From Lachnospiraceae bacterium (lineage in GTDB: Bacteria > Bacillota_A > Clostridia > Lachnospirales > Lachnospiraceae): DNA of 64,000 nucleotides. The DNA lies in contig JAILCT010000100.1 of NCBI GenBank assembly GCA_024690425.1, forward strand, positions 1-64,000. The letters run 5' to 3'. Below are positions 43,946 to 53,106 of this stretch, one piece after another (the stretch's first letter is position 1; each line of letters starts with the position of its first letter). A program made the position numbers and the translations under genes. The notes under the pieces are model-generated. The model made no database searches. It saw nothing but the letters and a program-made list of their open reading frames with translations, and was not told where the DNA came from.

Positions 43946-44956
43946 ATGGAAGGATTATATATTCCTGCAGGCTACAGGAGTCCGCAGACGATCAAGGATA
44001 CGGAAGTATTTATTAAGGAAGTAAAGGATTATTTCGAGAGGGCTCTGGCCAAGGAGTTAAACCTTACCCGCGTGTCCGCGCCCCTTTTTGTGTGGCCCGA
44101 GTCGGGACTTAACGATAACTTAAACGGTGTTGAGCGTCCGGTCAAGTTCGGCATAAGGGAGCAGGGCGATAAGGAAGTCGAGATCGTGCATTCTCTTGCC
44201 AAGTGGAAGAGGATGGCACTTAAGAAGTACGGGTTTGCCCATGGTGAAGGCCTCTATACGGATATGACCGCCATAAGGCGCGACGAGGATACTGACAACC
44301 TTCATTCCTTATATGTGGACCAGTGGGACTGGGAAAAGATAATAAATAAGGAAGAACGAAACGAGGATACGTTAAAGTCGATCGTGCGCAAGGTTTACGA
44401 GGCGATCAAGAATACAGAGGTATTTGTTAATTCAAGGCATCCGGAGATCACAAGGATACTGCCCGATGACATTACCTTCATAACGACCCAGGAGCTTGAG
44501 GACCGCTGGCCCGATAAGACACCAAAGGAGAGAGAGGACCTGGCTGCGAAGGAATACAAGGCATTATTCCTCATGAAGATAGGTGATCTGCTTAGGTCCG
44601 GGGAGAAGCATGACGGACGTGCTCCCGACTATGATGACTGGGAGCTTAACGGAGACATCATCGTATATTATCCCGTACTTGACAGGGGATTTGAGATCTC
44701 TTCAATGGGTATAAGGGTTGATGAAGATTCTCTTAAGAGTCAGCTTGACAAGGCGGGCTGTCCCGAGCGGGCTTCCCTTCCATTCCAGAAGGCCGTACTT
44801 GATAAGGAGCTTCCCTATACGATAGGAGGCGGTATCGGACAGTCGAGGATATGCATGTTCTTTATGAGAAGGGCACACATAGGAGAGGTACAGAGCTCGA
44901 TCTGGGCCAAGGGAGTTGTGGCAGAAGCCGAGAGCAGGGGAGTACACCTGCTGTAG
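43946..44956 (+). CDS. asnA: Aspartate-ammonia ligase
   Basis: 336 residues (E. coli AsnA 330). The cytoplasmic enzyme makes asparagine from aspartate, ammonia and ATP. The class II-synthetase-like fold shows [49 protein letters not shown] and the C-terminal [20 protein letters not shown] precedes the ATG. alaS follows 69 bp later; I see no T-box or terminator between the two, so they may share a message. Confidence 0.95.
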   Translation: MEGLYIPAGYRSPQTIKDTEVFIKEVKDYFERALAKELNLTRVSAPLFVWPESGLNDNLNGVERPVKFGIREQGDKEVEIVHSLAKWKRMALKKYGFAHGEGLYTDMTAIRRDEDTDNLHSLYVDQWDWEKIINKEERNEDTLKSIVRKVYEAIKNTEVFVNSRHPEITRILPDDITFITTQELEDRWPDKTPKEREDLAAKEYKALFLMKIGDLLRSGEKHDGRAPDYDDWELNGDIIVYYPVLDRGFEISSMGIRVDEDSLKSQLDKAGCPERASLPFQKAVLDKELPYTIGGGIGQSRICMFFMRRAHIGEVQSSIWAKGVVAEAESRGVHLL

Positions 44957-45025
44957 AGATTGTGGTATTGCATGAGTGACGATGAAGCGAAGCAATCCTG
45001 TATAACGGATAAGTAGGAGAGAAAA

Positions 45026-47680
45026 ATGAAACAGTTCACTTCAAAAGAGTTAAGGAACACCTGGAAGGAATTCTATAAGGAGAGAGGACACGTTGATGTC
45101 GGAGCCGTGTCTTTGGTATCTGACGGGTCAACAGGCGTTATGTTCAACGTAGCAGGCATGCAGCCCCTTATGCCTTATCTTCTGGGACAGAAGCATCCGA
45201 TGGGAACGAGGCTGTGTAATGTGCAGGGGTGTGTCCGCACCAACGATATCGACTCCGTCGGAGACAAGTCTCATGTGACTTTCTTCGAGATGATGGGAAG
45301 CTGGTCGCTGGGCGATTATTTCAAGGAGGACAGGTGCAAGTGGAGCTACGAGCTTCTTACGGAAGTTTTCGGTTTTGACCGTGATCATCTTGCAGCTACG
45401 GTGTTCGAAGGTGATGAGAATGCACCCAGGGATGAAGAGGGAGCAAAATGCCGTATAGACTCGGGATTCAAGCCCGAGAATATTTATTATCTTCCCGCTG
45501 AGGATAACTGGTGGGGACTTGAGTACGGCCCCTGCGGTCCCGATTCCGAGATGTTCTATATAGCCGATGTACCGGACTGCGGTCCTGACTGCGGACCGGG
45601 ATGTTCGTGCGGCAAATATACCGAGCTTGGAAACGATGTCTTCATGCAGTATGAGAAGCATAAGGACGGTCACCTTACGCCTCTTGCCAAGAAGAATGTC
45701 GATACCGGCTGGGGGCTTGAAAGAAACCTTGCCTTCCTTAACGGGACCAAGGATGTATATAAGACCGACCTCTTCGCTTCGGTCATTGCGTATGTTGAGA
45801 AGATTTCGGGCTTTAGGTATGACAATGATGACGACAAGACACGTTCCATGCGCGTCCTTTCCGACCATATGCGTACATCCGTAATGCTTATAGGCGACGA
45901 GGCAAGGCTCACACCTTCAAACGGCGGTGCAGGATATGTACTCAGAAGGCTCATACGGCGTGCTGTAAGGCACGGAAGGATACTGGGCCTTACCACGGAG
46001 AACCTGCTTGATATCGCAAAGATATTCATAGATGAGGTTTATTCGGATTCATATCCCAATCTTGTTACGAACAGGGATTTTGTGCTTAAGGAGCTTAAGA
46101 AGGAGATCGATCGTTTTACGGCCACTCTTGAGAACGGTATGAAGGAGTTTAAGAAGATCCTGGATACTGTTCTTGCCTCCTCCGGAAAGTCAATCGCCGG
46201 TAAGGATGCCTTCTATTTATATGATACATTCGGTTTCCCATTGGAGCTTACGGTTGAGATGGCAGATGAGCAGGGCCTCAGTGTTGATGAAGCGGGATTC
46301 GAAAAAGCAATGGAAGAGCAGAAACAGAAGGCAAGGGATAATGCCAACTTCTCTCTTAAGGCTTCATCCGATGATCTTGCCGCATTCAAGGGACTTGATG
46401 AATCTGTTGTAACCGAGTTCACGGGATATGAGAAGACGGAAGATACCGGTAAGGTGGTTGCCATTGCTTCTTCCGAGCTTATAAATGAAGTCGGTGAAGG
46501 TCTTGAGTGCGTGATCGTGACAGATAAAACACCGTTCTACGCTACCATGGGCGGCCAGAAGGGTGATTTTGGCTGCATTAATGCAGGTAACTTCGAATTC
46601 GAAGTAAAGGATACGGTTAAGATAGACGGCGGCAGAGTAGGTCACGTGGGTATAGTTAAGTCCGGTAAGGTTAAGACCGGCGACACGGTTACTCTCACAG
46701 TCGATCCAGCCAACAGGACGGCCACCTGTATGAACCATTCCGCAACCCACCTGCTCCAGAAGGCACTTCAGACGGTGCTCGGGGATGAGGTCAAGCAGCA
46801 GGGCTCTTATCAGGACGGAGAGAGGACCAGGTTCGACTTCTCATTCTCGCGCGCAGTGACGGCTGAGGAACTCAACAGGGTTGAGGACCTTGTCAATGAA
46901 AAGATCATGGAGGATATCCCTGTAGTGACGGATATCATGTCGATAGATGAAGCGAAGAAGTCCGGCGCGATGGCCCTCTTCGGCGAGAAGTACGGCGAGG
47001 TAGTAAGGGTCGTAAAGATGGGTGACTTCTCCAAGGAACTGTGCGGCGGAACCCATGTTAAGAAGACCGGTGACATTCATGCCTTCAAGATCATGTCCGA
47101 GAGCGGTATCGCAGCGGGCGTGCGAAGGGTGGAAGGACTTACCGGTACGAGAGTGCTTGCATATTATAAGGAAGTGGAAGATACATTAAGGAATGCGGCT
47201 TTACTCCTTAAGACATCACCTGCGGAGCTCTCCGACAGGATCGGTAAGCTCAGGGATGAGGTAAAGTCACTCACATCCGAGCTTGAGTCATTAAAGAGCA
47301 AGGCTGCCAAGGATGCGATGGGCGACGTGATGGATAAGGTCACAGAGGTTAAGGGTGTTAAGTTCCTTGCAACAAGCGTTCCCGGGGTTGATATGAACGG
47401 CCTCAGGGATCTGGGAGACCAGCTTAAGGATAAGATAGGTGACGGCGTTGTTCTGCTTGCATCCGATGCAGGCGGCAAGGTCAACCTGGTTGCGATGGCT
47501 ACTGACGGGGCAATGGGCAAGGGTGCTCATGCCGGTAACCTTATCAAGGGTATCGCCGGTCTCGTAGGCGGTGGCGGCGGAGGCCGTCCCAACATGGCCC
47601 AGGCAGGCGGCAAGAATCCTGCAGGCATAGATGAGGCACTGACCGAGGCGCTTAAGGTACTCGAGGTCCAGCTCTCATAA
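45026..47680 (+). CDS. alaS: Alanyl-tRNA synthetase
   Basis: 884 residues, normal length. It contains the class II catalytic domain (MFNVAGMQPLMPYLLGQ, VRTNDIDSVG, GAGYVLRRLIRRAVRHGR), the editing domain with HSATHLL (~571) and CGGTHVKKTG (~672), and the C-terminal DHHA1/C-Ala region with a Gly-rich GGGGGGRPNMAQAGG. This makes charging and proofreading complete. A second inverted repeat with TGTGACA elements follows directly after its stop. Start supported by AGGAGAG. Confidence 0.97.
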   Translation: MKQFTSKELRNTWKEFYKERGHVDVGAVSLVSDGSTGVMFNVAGMQPLMPYLLGQKHPMGTRLCNVQGCVRTNDIDSVGDKSHVTFFEMMGSWSLGDYFKEDRCKWSYELLTEVFGFDRDHLAATVFEGDENAPRDEEGAKCRIDSGFKPENIYYLPAEDNWWGLEYGPCGPDSEMFYIADVPDCGPDCGPGCSCGKYTELGNDVFMQYEKHKDGHLTPLAKKNVDTGWGLERNLAFLNGTKDVYKTDLFASVIAYVEKISGFRYDNDDDKTRSMRVLSDHMRTSVMLIGDEARLTPSNGGAGYVLRRLIRRAVRHGRILGLTTENLLDIAKIFIDEVYSDSYPNLVTNRDFVLKELKKEIDRFTATLENGMKEFKKILDTVLASSGKSIAGKDAFYLYDTFGFPLELTVEMADEQGLSVDEAGFEKAMEEQKQKARDNANFSLKASSDDLAAFKGLDESVVTEFTGYEKTEDTGKVVAIASSELINEVGEGLECVIVTDKTPFYATMGGQKGDFGCINAGNFEFEVKDTVKIDGGRVGHVGIVKSGKVKTGDTVTLTVDPANRTATCMNHSATHLLQKALQTVLGDEVKQQGSYQDGERTRFDFSFSRAVTAEELNRVEDLVNEKIMEDIPVVTDIMSIDEAKKSGAMALFGEKYGEVVRVVKMGDFSKELCGGTHVKKTGDIHAFKIMSESGIAAGVRRVEGLTGTRVLAYYKEVEDTLRNAALLLKTSPAELSDRIGKLRDEVKSLTSELESLKSKAAKDAMGDVMDKVTEVKGVKFLATSVPGVDMNGLRDLGDQLKDKIGDGVVLLASDAGGKVNLVAMATDGAMGKGAHAGNLIKGIAGLVGGGGGGRPNMAQAGGKNPAGIDEALTEALKVLEVQLS

Positions 47681-47681
47681 A

Positions 47682-47725
47682 TGTGACACTTTAGCTCTGA
47701 ATGAAAGTGTCACATGGATGTGACA
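47682..47725. promoter_or_regulatory. Nested inverted repeats upstream of the rpsU promoter
   Basis: TGTGACACTTT (47682-47692) and AAAGTGTCACA (47704-47714) are a perfect 11-bp inverted repeat. The second arm overlaps a second one, TGTCACAT-GG-ATGTGACA (47708-47725). TGTGACA thus occurs three times just before the -35 box. No T-run follows, so an operator seems more likely than a terminator, though the first hairpin could end alaS mRNA. Confidence 0.55.
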
Positions 47726-47735
47726 AAAATATAAG

Positions 47736-47764
47736 TTGACTAATCGGGGCCTTCTGTATATAAT
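47736..47764 (+). promoter_or_regulatory. rpsU promoter
   Basis: TTGACT (47736-47741) and TATAAT (47759-47764) are 17 bp apart, a near-consensus promoter with its start near 47771. Confidence 0.8.
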
Positions 47765-47771
47765 AACATCT

Positions 47772-47847
47772 AGTGCAGCGCCTTAACAGGCGAAAACCCT
47801 ACAGTCGTCAATGCACAAATATATGACGCGAGGGGAGGTTGAGAAAC
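47772..47847 (+). ncRNA. Structured rpsU leader (candidate)
   Basis: The ~76-nt leader can fold: GTGCA (near 47773) pairs with TGCAC (near 47812) around an inner CGCCT/AGGCG hairpin. A further GTCGTCA/TGACGC pairing is possible and would compete with the outer stem. It ends in the SD AGGGGAGG. Autogenous control by S21 is a possibility, but I know of no described leader with this shape in Firmicutes. Confidence 0.35.
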
Positions 47848-48024
47848 ATGTCAAACGTGATCGTAAAAGAGAATGAAACATTAGACAGCGCTCTTCGTCG
47901 TTTCAAGAGGAACTGTGCCAAGGCCGGTATCCAGCAGGAAATCCGTAAGAGAGAGCATTACGAGAAGCCTAGCGTAAAGCGTAAGAAGAAATCTGAAGCT
48001 GCCAGGAAGCGTAAATACAACTAA
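47848..48024 (+). CDS. rpsU: 30S ribosomal protein S21
   Basis: 58 residues from ATG 47848, 9 nt after AGGGGAGG; the frame opens nine bases earlier at a TTG. The sequence [20 protein letters not shown] and the basic C-terminus [15 protein letters not shown] are typical of S21, a small-subunit protein near the anti-SD helix. It is monocistronic with its own promoter, a structured leader and a terminator. Confidence 0.95.
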   Translation: MSNVIVKENETLDSALRRFKRNCAKAGIQQEIRKREHYEKPSVKRKKKSEAARKRKYN

Positions 48025-48039
48025 TAAGTCATTTGATGG

Positions 48040-48076
48040 AATCCTCCGAATAATTTCGGAGGATTTCTTATTTTGT
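48040..48076 (+). terminator. rpsU terminator
   Basis: AATCCTCCGAA and TTCGGAGGATT form a perfect 11-bp stem with a TAAT tetraloop, followed by a T-rich tail (TCTTATTTTG). Confidence 0.85.
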
Positions 48077-48098
48077 TCTAGATTTTGTACCGGGGATA

Positions 48099-48107
48099 TG
48101 CTATAAT
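48099..48107 (+). promoter_or_regulatory. Promoter candidate of the phosphoesterase gene
   Basis: Extended -10 TGCTATAAT at 48099-48107, no good -35. The predicted start (~48114) coincides with the first ATG (48113). Confidence 0.5.
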
Positions 48108-48112
48108 ACAAC

Positions 48113-48991
48113 ATGTTGTGGAAAGCGAGACTAGATATGGTGTTTTTGATCTCGGCTCTGATCCTGCTGCTCATCATATGCTTTATTTATAAGGAGAGCA
48201 AGGGCTTCCGGGTTGTACGATACAGATTTGTTAACGGTAAGCTTGGCACTGATCATTTCAGGTTTGCCGTAATATCCGACCTTCATGATCTTGACCACGG
48301 GAATGGCAATGAAGCCGTACTTAAGGCACTGGACGCCGAGGAACCCGATGCGGTATTTTTTGCCGGGGACATGGTCACATCGAGTATGGAACCCAAGTAT
48401 CATTCCGATGCAGCCCTTAAGTTTATTGAGGCTGTTGCCTCGAGGTATCCTATATATTATGGTATCGGGAATCATGAGGAGAAGCTGAGACGGTGCCCGG
48501 ATGATTTTCCGGGTGAGTACGATAAATACGTAAGAGCTCTTTCGGACATGGGCGTTCGGATGCTCATCAATGAGAAGGTAAGCATTGATGGGGCGTGTAT
48601 CGATGTATACGGGCTGGATCTTGAGCATGAATATTACCGCAAGCTTAAGACGAAATGGATCCCGGATGACTATCTTCTTAAGAAGTTCGGCAAGTGCGAT
48701 CCCGGCAGGATATCGATCCTTCTTGCGCACAATCCGGAGCAGTTTCCGAAATATGTCCTGTGGCATCCCGATTACATCCTGTCGGGGCATGTGCACGGAG
48801 GCATCGTGAACATACCGTTTCTGGGAGGGGTCATATCCCCGCAGCTTAAGCTTTTTCCCAAGTACGATGCCGGCCTTTTTGAACAGGACGGGTCAACGAT
48901 GATCCTAAGCAGGGGACTTGGATCGCACACGATACCCGTAAGGGTAAACAACAAGGCGGAAGTTGTGATCGTGGATATTTACAGGGAATGA
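48113..48991 (+). CDS. Membrane-anchored metallophosphoesterase
   Basis: 292 residues. One N-terminal membrane helix is followed by a calcineurin-like phosphoesterase domain with ISDLHD, FFAGDMV, GNHEE and GHVHGG, the metal-binding set, as in YkuE/YaeI-type enzymes that act on lipid-linked or nucleotide phosphates. The start is uncertain: ATG 48113 lies at the predicted transcription start and would be leaderless, while ATG 48137 (nine codons in) leaves a short leader but has only a weak SD. Confidence 0.85.
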   Translation: MLWKARLDMVFLISALILLLIICFIYKESKGFRVVRYRFVNGKLGTDHFRFAVISDLHDLDHGNGNEAVLKALDAEEPDAVFFAGDMVTSSMEPKYHSDAALKFIEAVASRYPIYYGIGNHEEKLRRCPDDFPGEYDKYVRALSDMGVRMLINEKVSIDGACIDVYGLDLEHEYYRKLKTKWIPDDYLLKKFGKCDPGRISILLAHNPEQFPKYVLWHPDYILSGHVHGGIVNIPFLGGVISPQLKLFPKYDAGLFEQDGSTMILSRGLGSHTIPVRVNNKAEVVIVDIYRE

Positions 48992-49067
48992 TACAGTTGG
49001 AAGTGACCGCAGGGTTTGAGGGAGCCTGAAGGTTCATGGCAGGGAGTAAACATTTAAGGGGAATTCA

Positions 49068-49838
49068 ATGAAAAAGGATAATGATATCATGAGTCTTACC
49101 GTGAAACTGCAGGTATTTGAAGGACCGCTCGATCTGCTCCTTCATCTTATAGAGAAGAATAAGGTGGATATCTACGATATCCCCATTGTTCTTATTACCG
49201 ACCAGTATCTTGATTATATAAGGCAGATGCAGAAGGAGGATCTCGACGTCATGAGCGAGTTCCTTGTAATGGCTGCAACCCTTCTTGACATAAAGTGCAG
49301 GATGCTTCTTCCCAAGGAGGTCAACGAAGAAGGCGAGGAGGAGGATCCGAGGGCCGAGCTCGTTGAGAAGCTTATCGAGTACAAGCTTTATAAATATATG
49401 TCTTACGAGCTTAAGGACATGCACATGGATGCAGGCAGGACCCTGTTCAAGAAGCCTACAATGCCTAAGGAGATCGAGGACTATGAGCAGCCGATCGACT
49501 ATGAACAGCTGATAGGTGACATGGATCTTGCCAAGCTCAATCAGATATTCAAGTCTATGATGAAGCGCCAGGTCGATAAGATCGATCCGATAAGGAGCAA
49601 GTTCGGCAAGATCGAGAAGGATGAGGTCAACCTTGAGGAGAAGACTGCATATATTGAGAATTACGTGAAGAGTCATAAGCGGTTCGGATTCAGGGACCTT
49701 CTTGAGAAGCAGGGTTCGAAGATGGACATTGTGGTGACCTTCCTCGTTATACTGGAGCTCATGAAGCTGGGGCAGATAATGATCGTACAGGAAGCACTGT
49801 TTGATGACATCATGATCACATCCAAGATGGCTGCATGA
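49068..49838 (+). CDS. scpA: Segregation and condensation protein A
   Basis: 256 residues. ScpA is the kleisin of the SMC-ScpAB complex that organises and segregates the chromosome. KLQVFEGPLDLLLHLIEKNKVDIYDIP at the N-terminus is the family signature (SMC-head contact), and a C-terminal winged helix ends with VVTFLVILELMKLGQI. SD AAGGGG precedes the ATG. scpB follows after 59 bp. Confidence 0.94.
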   Translation: MKKDNDIMSLTVKLQVFEGPLDLLLHLIEKNKVDIYDIPIVLITDQYLDYIRQMQKEDLDVMSEFLVMAATLLDIKCRMLLPKEVNEEGEEEDPRAELVEKLIEYKLYKYMSYELKDMHMDAGRTLFKKPTMPKEIEDYEQPIDYEQLIGDMDLAKLNQIFKSMMKRQVDKIDPIRSKFGKIEKDEVNLEEKTAYIENYVKSHKRFGFRDLLEKQGSKMDIVVTFLVILELMKLGQIMIVQEALFDDIMITSKMAA

Positions 49839-49897
49839 TCATTGATCGCCATGAAGGGCAAGGCAGAGCATAAGCGAAGACGGAGCAGGGGCAGATA

Positions 49898-50575
49898 TTG
49901 GCTAAGAAGATAAGCGATAAGGAAAATAATACAGAAGAAACAGTTGAAACAGGAGCGGCAGAAGGAGCGGAAGCAGCCGCAGAAGTGCAGCAGGAAGATA
50001 TAAAGACGGTGGATAATCCCAAGGCTGTTATCGGGGCGGTACTCTTTTCGGTAGGTAATTCAGTTGAGTATAAGAAGCTGGCCGCGGTGCTGGGCCGCGA
50101 TCTTGAAACGACCAAGGGCCTGGTTGCTGAGCTTAAGAAGGAATACGACGGTAATGATGACTGCGGTTTTACCATTATAGAACTTGAGGAATCGGTACAG
50201 ATGTGCTCCAAGGCATCAATGTATGAGCAACTCATCAAGATAGCCAAGGTTCCCAAAACATATTCACTTACGGATTCGATGCTTGAGACCCTGTCTATAA
50301 TAGCTTATAAGCAGCCGGTCACCAAGCTTGAGATCGAGAAGATAAGGGGAGTCAGCTGTGACCATGCGGTTAACAAGCTTGTCGAGTACGGGCTCATAAC
50401 CGAACTGGGAAGGCTGCAGGCGCCCGGAAGGCCGTTACTCTTTGGGACAACAGAGGAGTTCCTGCGAAGCTTCAACGTTACATCCCTTGACGACCTTCCC
50501 ACGGCGAGTCCTGACAGGATAGAGGAGTTTAAGAAGGAAGCGGCTGAGGAAGTGTCAGTCAAGCTTGATATCTAG
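49898..50575 (+). CDS. scpB: Segregation and condensation protein B
   Basis: 225 residues, TTG start after AGGGG. ScpB dimers bind the ScpA centre. Two winged-helix domains are visible: VIGAVLFSVGNSVEYKKL and LETLSIIAYKQPVTKLEIEKIRG, then LGRLQAPGRPLLFGTTEEFL. An acidic, Ala-rich N-terminal extension (~40 residues) is longer than usual and probably disordered. A terminator follows. Confidence 0.93.
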   Translation: MAKKISDKENNTEETVETGAAEGAEAAAEVQQEDIKTVDNPKAVIGAVLFSVGNSVEYKKLAAVLGRDLETTKGLVAELKKEYDGNDDCGFTIIELEESVQMCSKASMYEQLIKIAKVPKTYSLTDSMLETLSIIAYKQPVTKLEIEKIRGVSCDHAVNKLVEYGLITELGRLQAPGRPLLFGTTEEFLRSFNVTSLDDLPTASPDRIEEFKKEAAEEVSVKLDI

Positions 50576-50604
50576 TTACGAACATTGATGGCAGGATAGA
50601 AATC

Positions 50605-50640
50605 GGGCCGGCGGAAATGACCGCCGGCTCCTGTTATTTT
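50605..50640 (+). terminator. Terminator after scpB
   Basis: GCCGGCGG and CCGCCGGC form an 8-bp GC-rich stem with a 6-nt loop, followed by TCCTGTTATTTT. Confidence 0.75.
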
Positions 50641-50687
50641 GATAAGAAAAAAATGTAAAATATCTTCTATGAATTATATCTGACTTG

Positions 50688-50696
50688 TGCTATAAT
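50688..50696 (+). promoter_or_regulatory. Promoter of the decarboxylase cluster
   Basis: Extended -10 TGCTATAAT without a clear -35. The ~75-nt leader holds two short hairpins (TGCG/CGCA and GGCTT/AAGCC) before the SD GGAGGG. Confidence 0.5.
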
Positions 50697-50777
50697 CTAT
50701 TCTAGTGCGTAATGCGCAATGATTGTTTAAGCAAAGGCTTTATAAGCCATACTATACTAAATGGAGGGCTGAACAAA

Positions 50778-52202
50778 ATGAGTAACACTTCTCAAGCGAG
50801 CGCAAGAATCAATTCCTTGCTCGATGAAAACAGTTTTGTTGAGATCGGCGCCGGGGTTACGGCCAGGGCTACTGATTTCAATATGGATCCCAAGGCGGCT
50901 CCTACTGACGGCGTTGTTACGGGATACGGCCTTATAGGCGGCAGTCTCGTGTACGTTTACAGTCAGGATGCATCTGTAATGGGCGGTTCTGTCGGCGAAA
51001 TGCATGCGAAGAAGATCATCAATCTCTATGATCTTGCAATGAAGACAGGAGCTCCCGTGATCGGTCTTATCGATTCGACCGGATTAAGGCTTCTTGAAGC
51101 AACAGATGCACTTTCAGCATTCGGAAGGATCTACAAGAGGCAGTCAATGGCTTCCGGTGTTATCCCCCAGATAACAGCAATATTCGGAAGTTGCGGCGGC
51201 GGACTTGCATTATTCCCTTCAATGTCTGACTTTACCTTTATCGAGTCGGGCAAGGGTAAGATGTTTGTTAATTCACCCAATGCTGTTGAAGGCAATTACA
51301 CGGAGAAGCTTGACACATCAGCAGCTGCATTCAGGAGCAGCGAGTGCGGTGATGTTGACTTTGTGGCAGATGAAGCTGATATCTATAATGAGATCAGGAA
51401 CCTTGTCATGATGCTTCCCGAGAACAACGAGGAGAACGGTGCATTTGAAGAATGCAGCGATGACCTTAACAGGTTATGTACAGATCTTTCGGCATGCTAT
51501 AAGGATGCATCGGTTGCATTGTCCAGGATAGCTGATGATCAGGCCTTCCTTGAGGTTAAGGCAGATTATGCAAAGTCAATGGTAACCGGATTCTTAAGGC
51601 TTAACGGTATCACGGTTGGTGCTGTTGCCAACAGGAGCGAGAAATACGACGATGAAGGAAAGGTGGCTGAGAAGTTCGATTCAGTCCTTACTCCCGCAGG
51701 ATGCCTTAAGGCAGCTGATTTTGTAACCTTCTGCGATGCATTTGATATTCCTGTGATCACACTTACGAATGTAAGCGGATTCGAGACGACAATGTGCGCA
51801 GAGAAGAAGCTGAGCAAGGCAGCAGCCAAGCTTGCATATGCATTTGCCAATGCTACGGTTCCCAAGGTTAACGTTATCACGGGCAATGCATTCGGAAGCG
51901 CATACGTTATCATGAATTCCAAATCACTCGGTGCCGACATGAGCTTTGCATGGGATTCCGCTTCAGTCGGAATGATGGATGCCGATGCAGCAGCCAAGCT
52001 CCTCTTCGAGAAGGAAGACAACAAGGCGGAACTTACCGCTTCCTATAAGGAGATACAGACAAGCGTTGAATCTGCAGCACGCCGTGGATATATCGATACC
52101 GTTATCGCAGCCGAGGAGACACGTAAGTACGTTATCGGCGCACTTGAGATGCTGTTTACAAAGAGAGAGGAGCGTCCTAACAAGAAGCATGGCGCGATCT
52201 GA
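50778..52202 (+). CDS. Acyl-CoA carboxyltransferase subunit (methylmalonyl-CoA decarboxylase alpha-like)
   Basis: 474 residues from ATG 50778, 9 nt after GGAGGG. The two crotonase-like halves of biotin-dependent carboxyltransferases are visible: GSVGEMHAKKI, then IFGSCGGGLALFP in the first, and the second half with VSGFETT, NVITGNAFGSAYV and DADAAAKLL. It moves the carboxyl group between an acyl-CoA (propionyl/methylmalonyl or similar) and carboxybiotin. It is shorter than classical MmdA, and the sequence is divergent, so the acyl-CoA is uncertain. It starts a five-gene cluster with OadG-like, biotin carrier, OadB and 5S subunits. Confidence 0.85.
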   Translation: MSNTSQASARINSLLDENSFVEIGAGVTARATDFNMDPKAAPTDGVVTGYGLIGGSLVYVYSQDASVMGGSVGEMHAKKIINLYDLAMKTGAPVIGLIDSTGLRLLEATDALSAFGRIYKRQSMASGVIPQITAIFGSCGGGLALFPSMSDFTFIESGKGKMFVNSPNAVEGNYTEKLDTSAAAFRSSECGDVDFVADEADIYNEIRNLVMMLPENNEENGAFEECSDDLNRLCTDLSACYKDASVALSRIADDQAFLEVKADYAKSMVTGFLRLNGITVGAVANRSEKYDDEGKVAEKFDSVLTPAGCLKAADFVTFCDAFDIPVITLTNVSGFETTMCAEKKLSKAAAKLAYAFANATVPKVNVITGNAFGSAYVIMNSKSLGADMSFAWDSASVGMMDADAAAKLLFEKEDNKAELTASYKEIQTSVESAARRGYIDTVIAAEETRKYVIGALEMLFTKREERPNKKHGAI

Positions 52203-52224
52203 GAAAGGGAAGGTGAAACGTAAT

Positions 52225-53076
52225 ATGAAAAAGTTTTTATCAGTATTATGTATAAGTATCTGCCTTCTTGGATTGACAGCATGTGAGAAGCCCAAACCGG
52301 TTGATCCGAATGACCAGGCTTCCCTGATAGGGCGGTCACAGGCGATAATTACATATATACTTGCAGAGGATCCGGAAACATATAACGGAATATCCTACAG
52401 TGTAGGAAAACAGCTGACCGGTCTTCAGGATTTTGCCGACGGAGGAGCTGAGTATACCGAAGTTGTCCTCAAGGACGTTGTCGGACTTCCTGTTGAGGGT
52501 AACGGCTTTATTTCCGGTGTTGATTCCTGGAAGAAGGCAACCGAGGAGATCGGCGGATTTGTCAGTCTCGGTGATACGACCGTTGAGTACGGCTCCAAGG
52601 GAGATACTTTTATAGTCGATGTGGGAGCACAGTTCGAGAAGAGAACTGCGACCATAGAGTTTGTTTACAAGGATGATCTTAATAAGACACTTACATCATA
52701 CGCCGTTAATGTTGATTACACCTTCGGCGAGAAGATGGGTAAAGCGGGACTCAATACTTTGCTCGGTATGGGAACCGTGTTTATCGTTCTTATACTTCTT
52801 TCATTCCTTATAAGCTGCTTCAATCTCATCAATAAGGCGCAGGCTTCGATGGAGAGCAAGAAAGCGGCAGGTCAGCCCCGGGCCGCTGAAAAACCTACAC
52901 CTGCACCGGTAAGTGCACCCGTTGCAGCAGCTGGTGGTGACGACGAGATAGCGGCGGTAATATCGGCAGCGATCGCGGCTTATGAATCCGAGAGCGGAGT
53001 AAGCCTTGCCGAATCGGGCGGATATTATGTAAGAAGCATAAGACGCAGAAGCAACAATAAGTGGAATAAGAACTAA
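52225..53076 (+). CDS. OadG-like subunit with lipoprotein N-terminus
   Basis: 283 residues from ATG 52225, after AAGGTG; an open frame continues upstream inside the previous gene but is not used. A signal peptide with lipobox (LTAC, Cys20) precedes an extracellular domain (~25-175). A membrane helix (~180-205, GMGTVFIVLILLSFLI) resembles OadG gamma subunits, and a Pro/Ala linker leads to a C-terminal segment (DDEIAAVISAAIAAYES...) typical of OadG. Known gamma subunits are small and lack the outer domain, so this is an elaborated version. It should anchor the decarboxylase at the membrane. Confidence 0.82.
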   Translation: MKKFLSVLCISICLLGLTACEKPKPVDPNDQASLIGRSQAIITYILAEDPETYNGISYSVGKQLTGLQDFADGGAEYTEVVLKDVVGLPVEGNGFISGVDSWKKATEEIGGFVSLGDTTVEYGSKGDTFIVDVGAQFEKRTATIEFVYKDDLNKTLTSYAVNVDYTFGEKMGKAGLNTLLGMGTVFIVLILLSFLISCFNLINKAQASMESKKAAGQPRAAEKPTPAPVSAPVAAAGGDDEIAAVISAAIAAYESESGVSLAESGGYYVRSIRRRSNNKWNKN

Positions 53077-53106
53077 AGATTTTCAGTATACCAGGAGGAA
53101 TATAAA

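Noticed and set aside
44957..45025. T-box riboswitch before alaS
   Set aside because: The gap is only 69 bp, without a T-box sequence or terminator stem.
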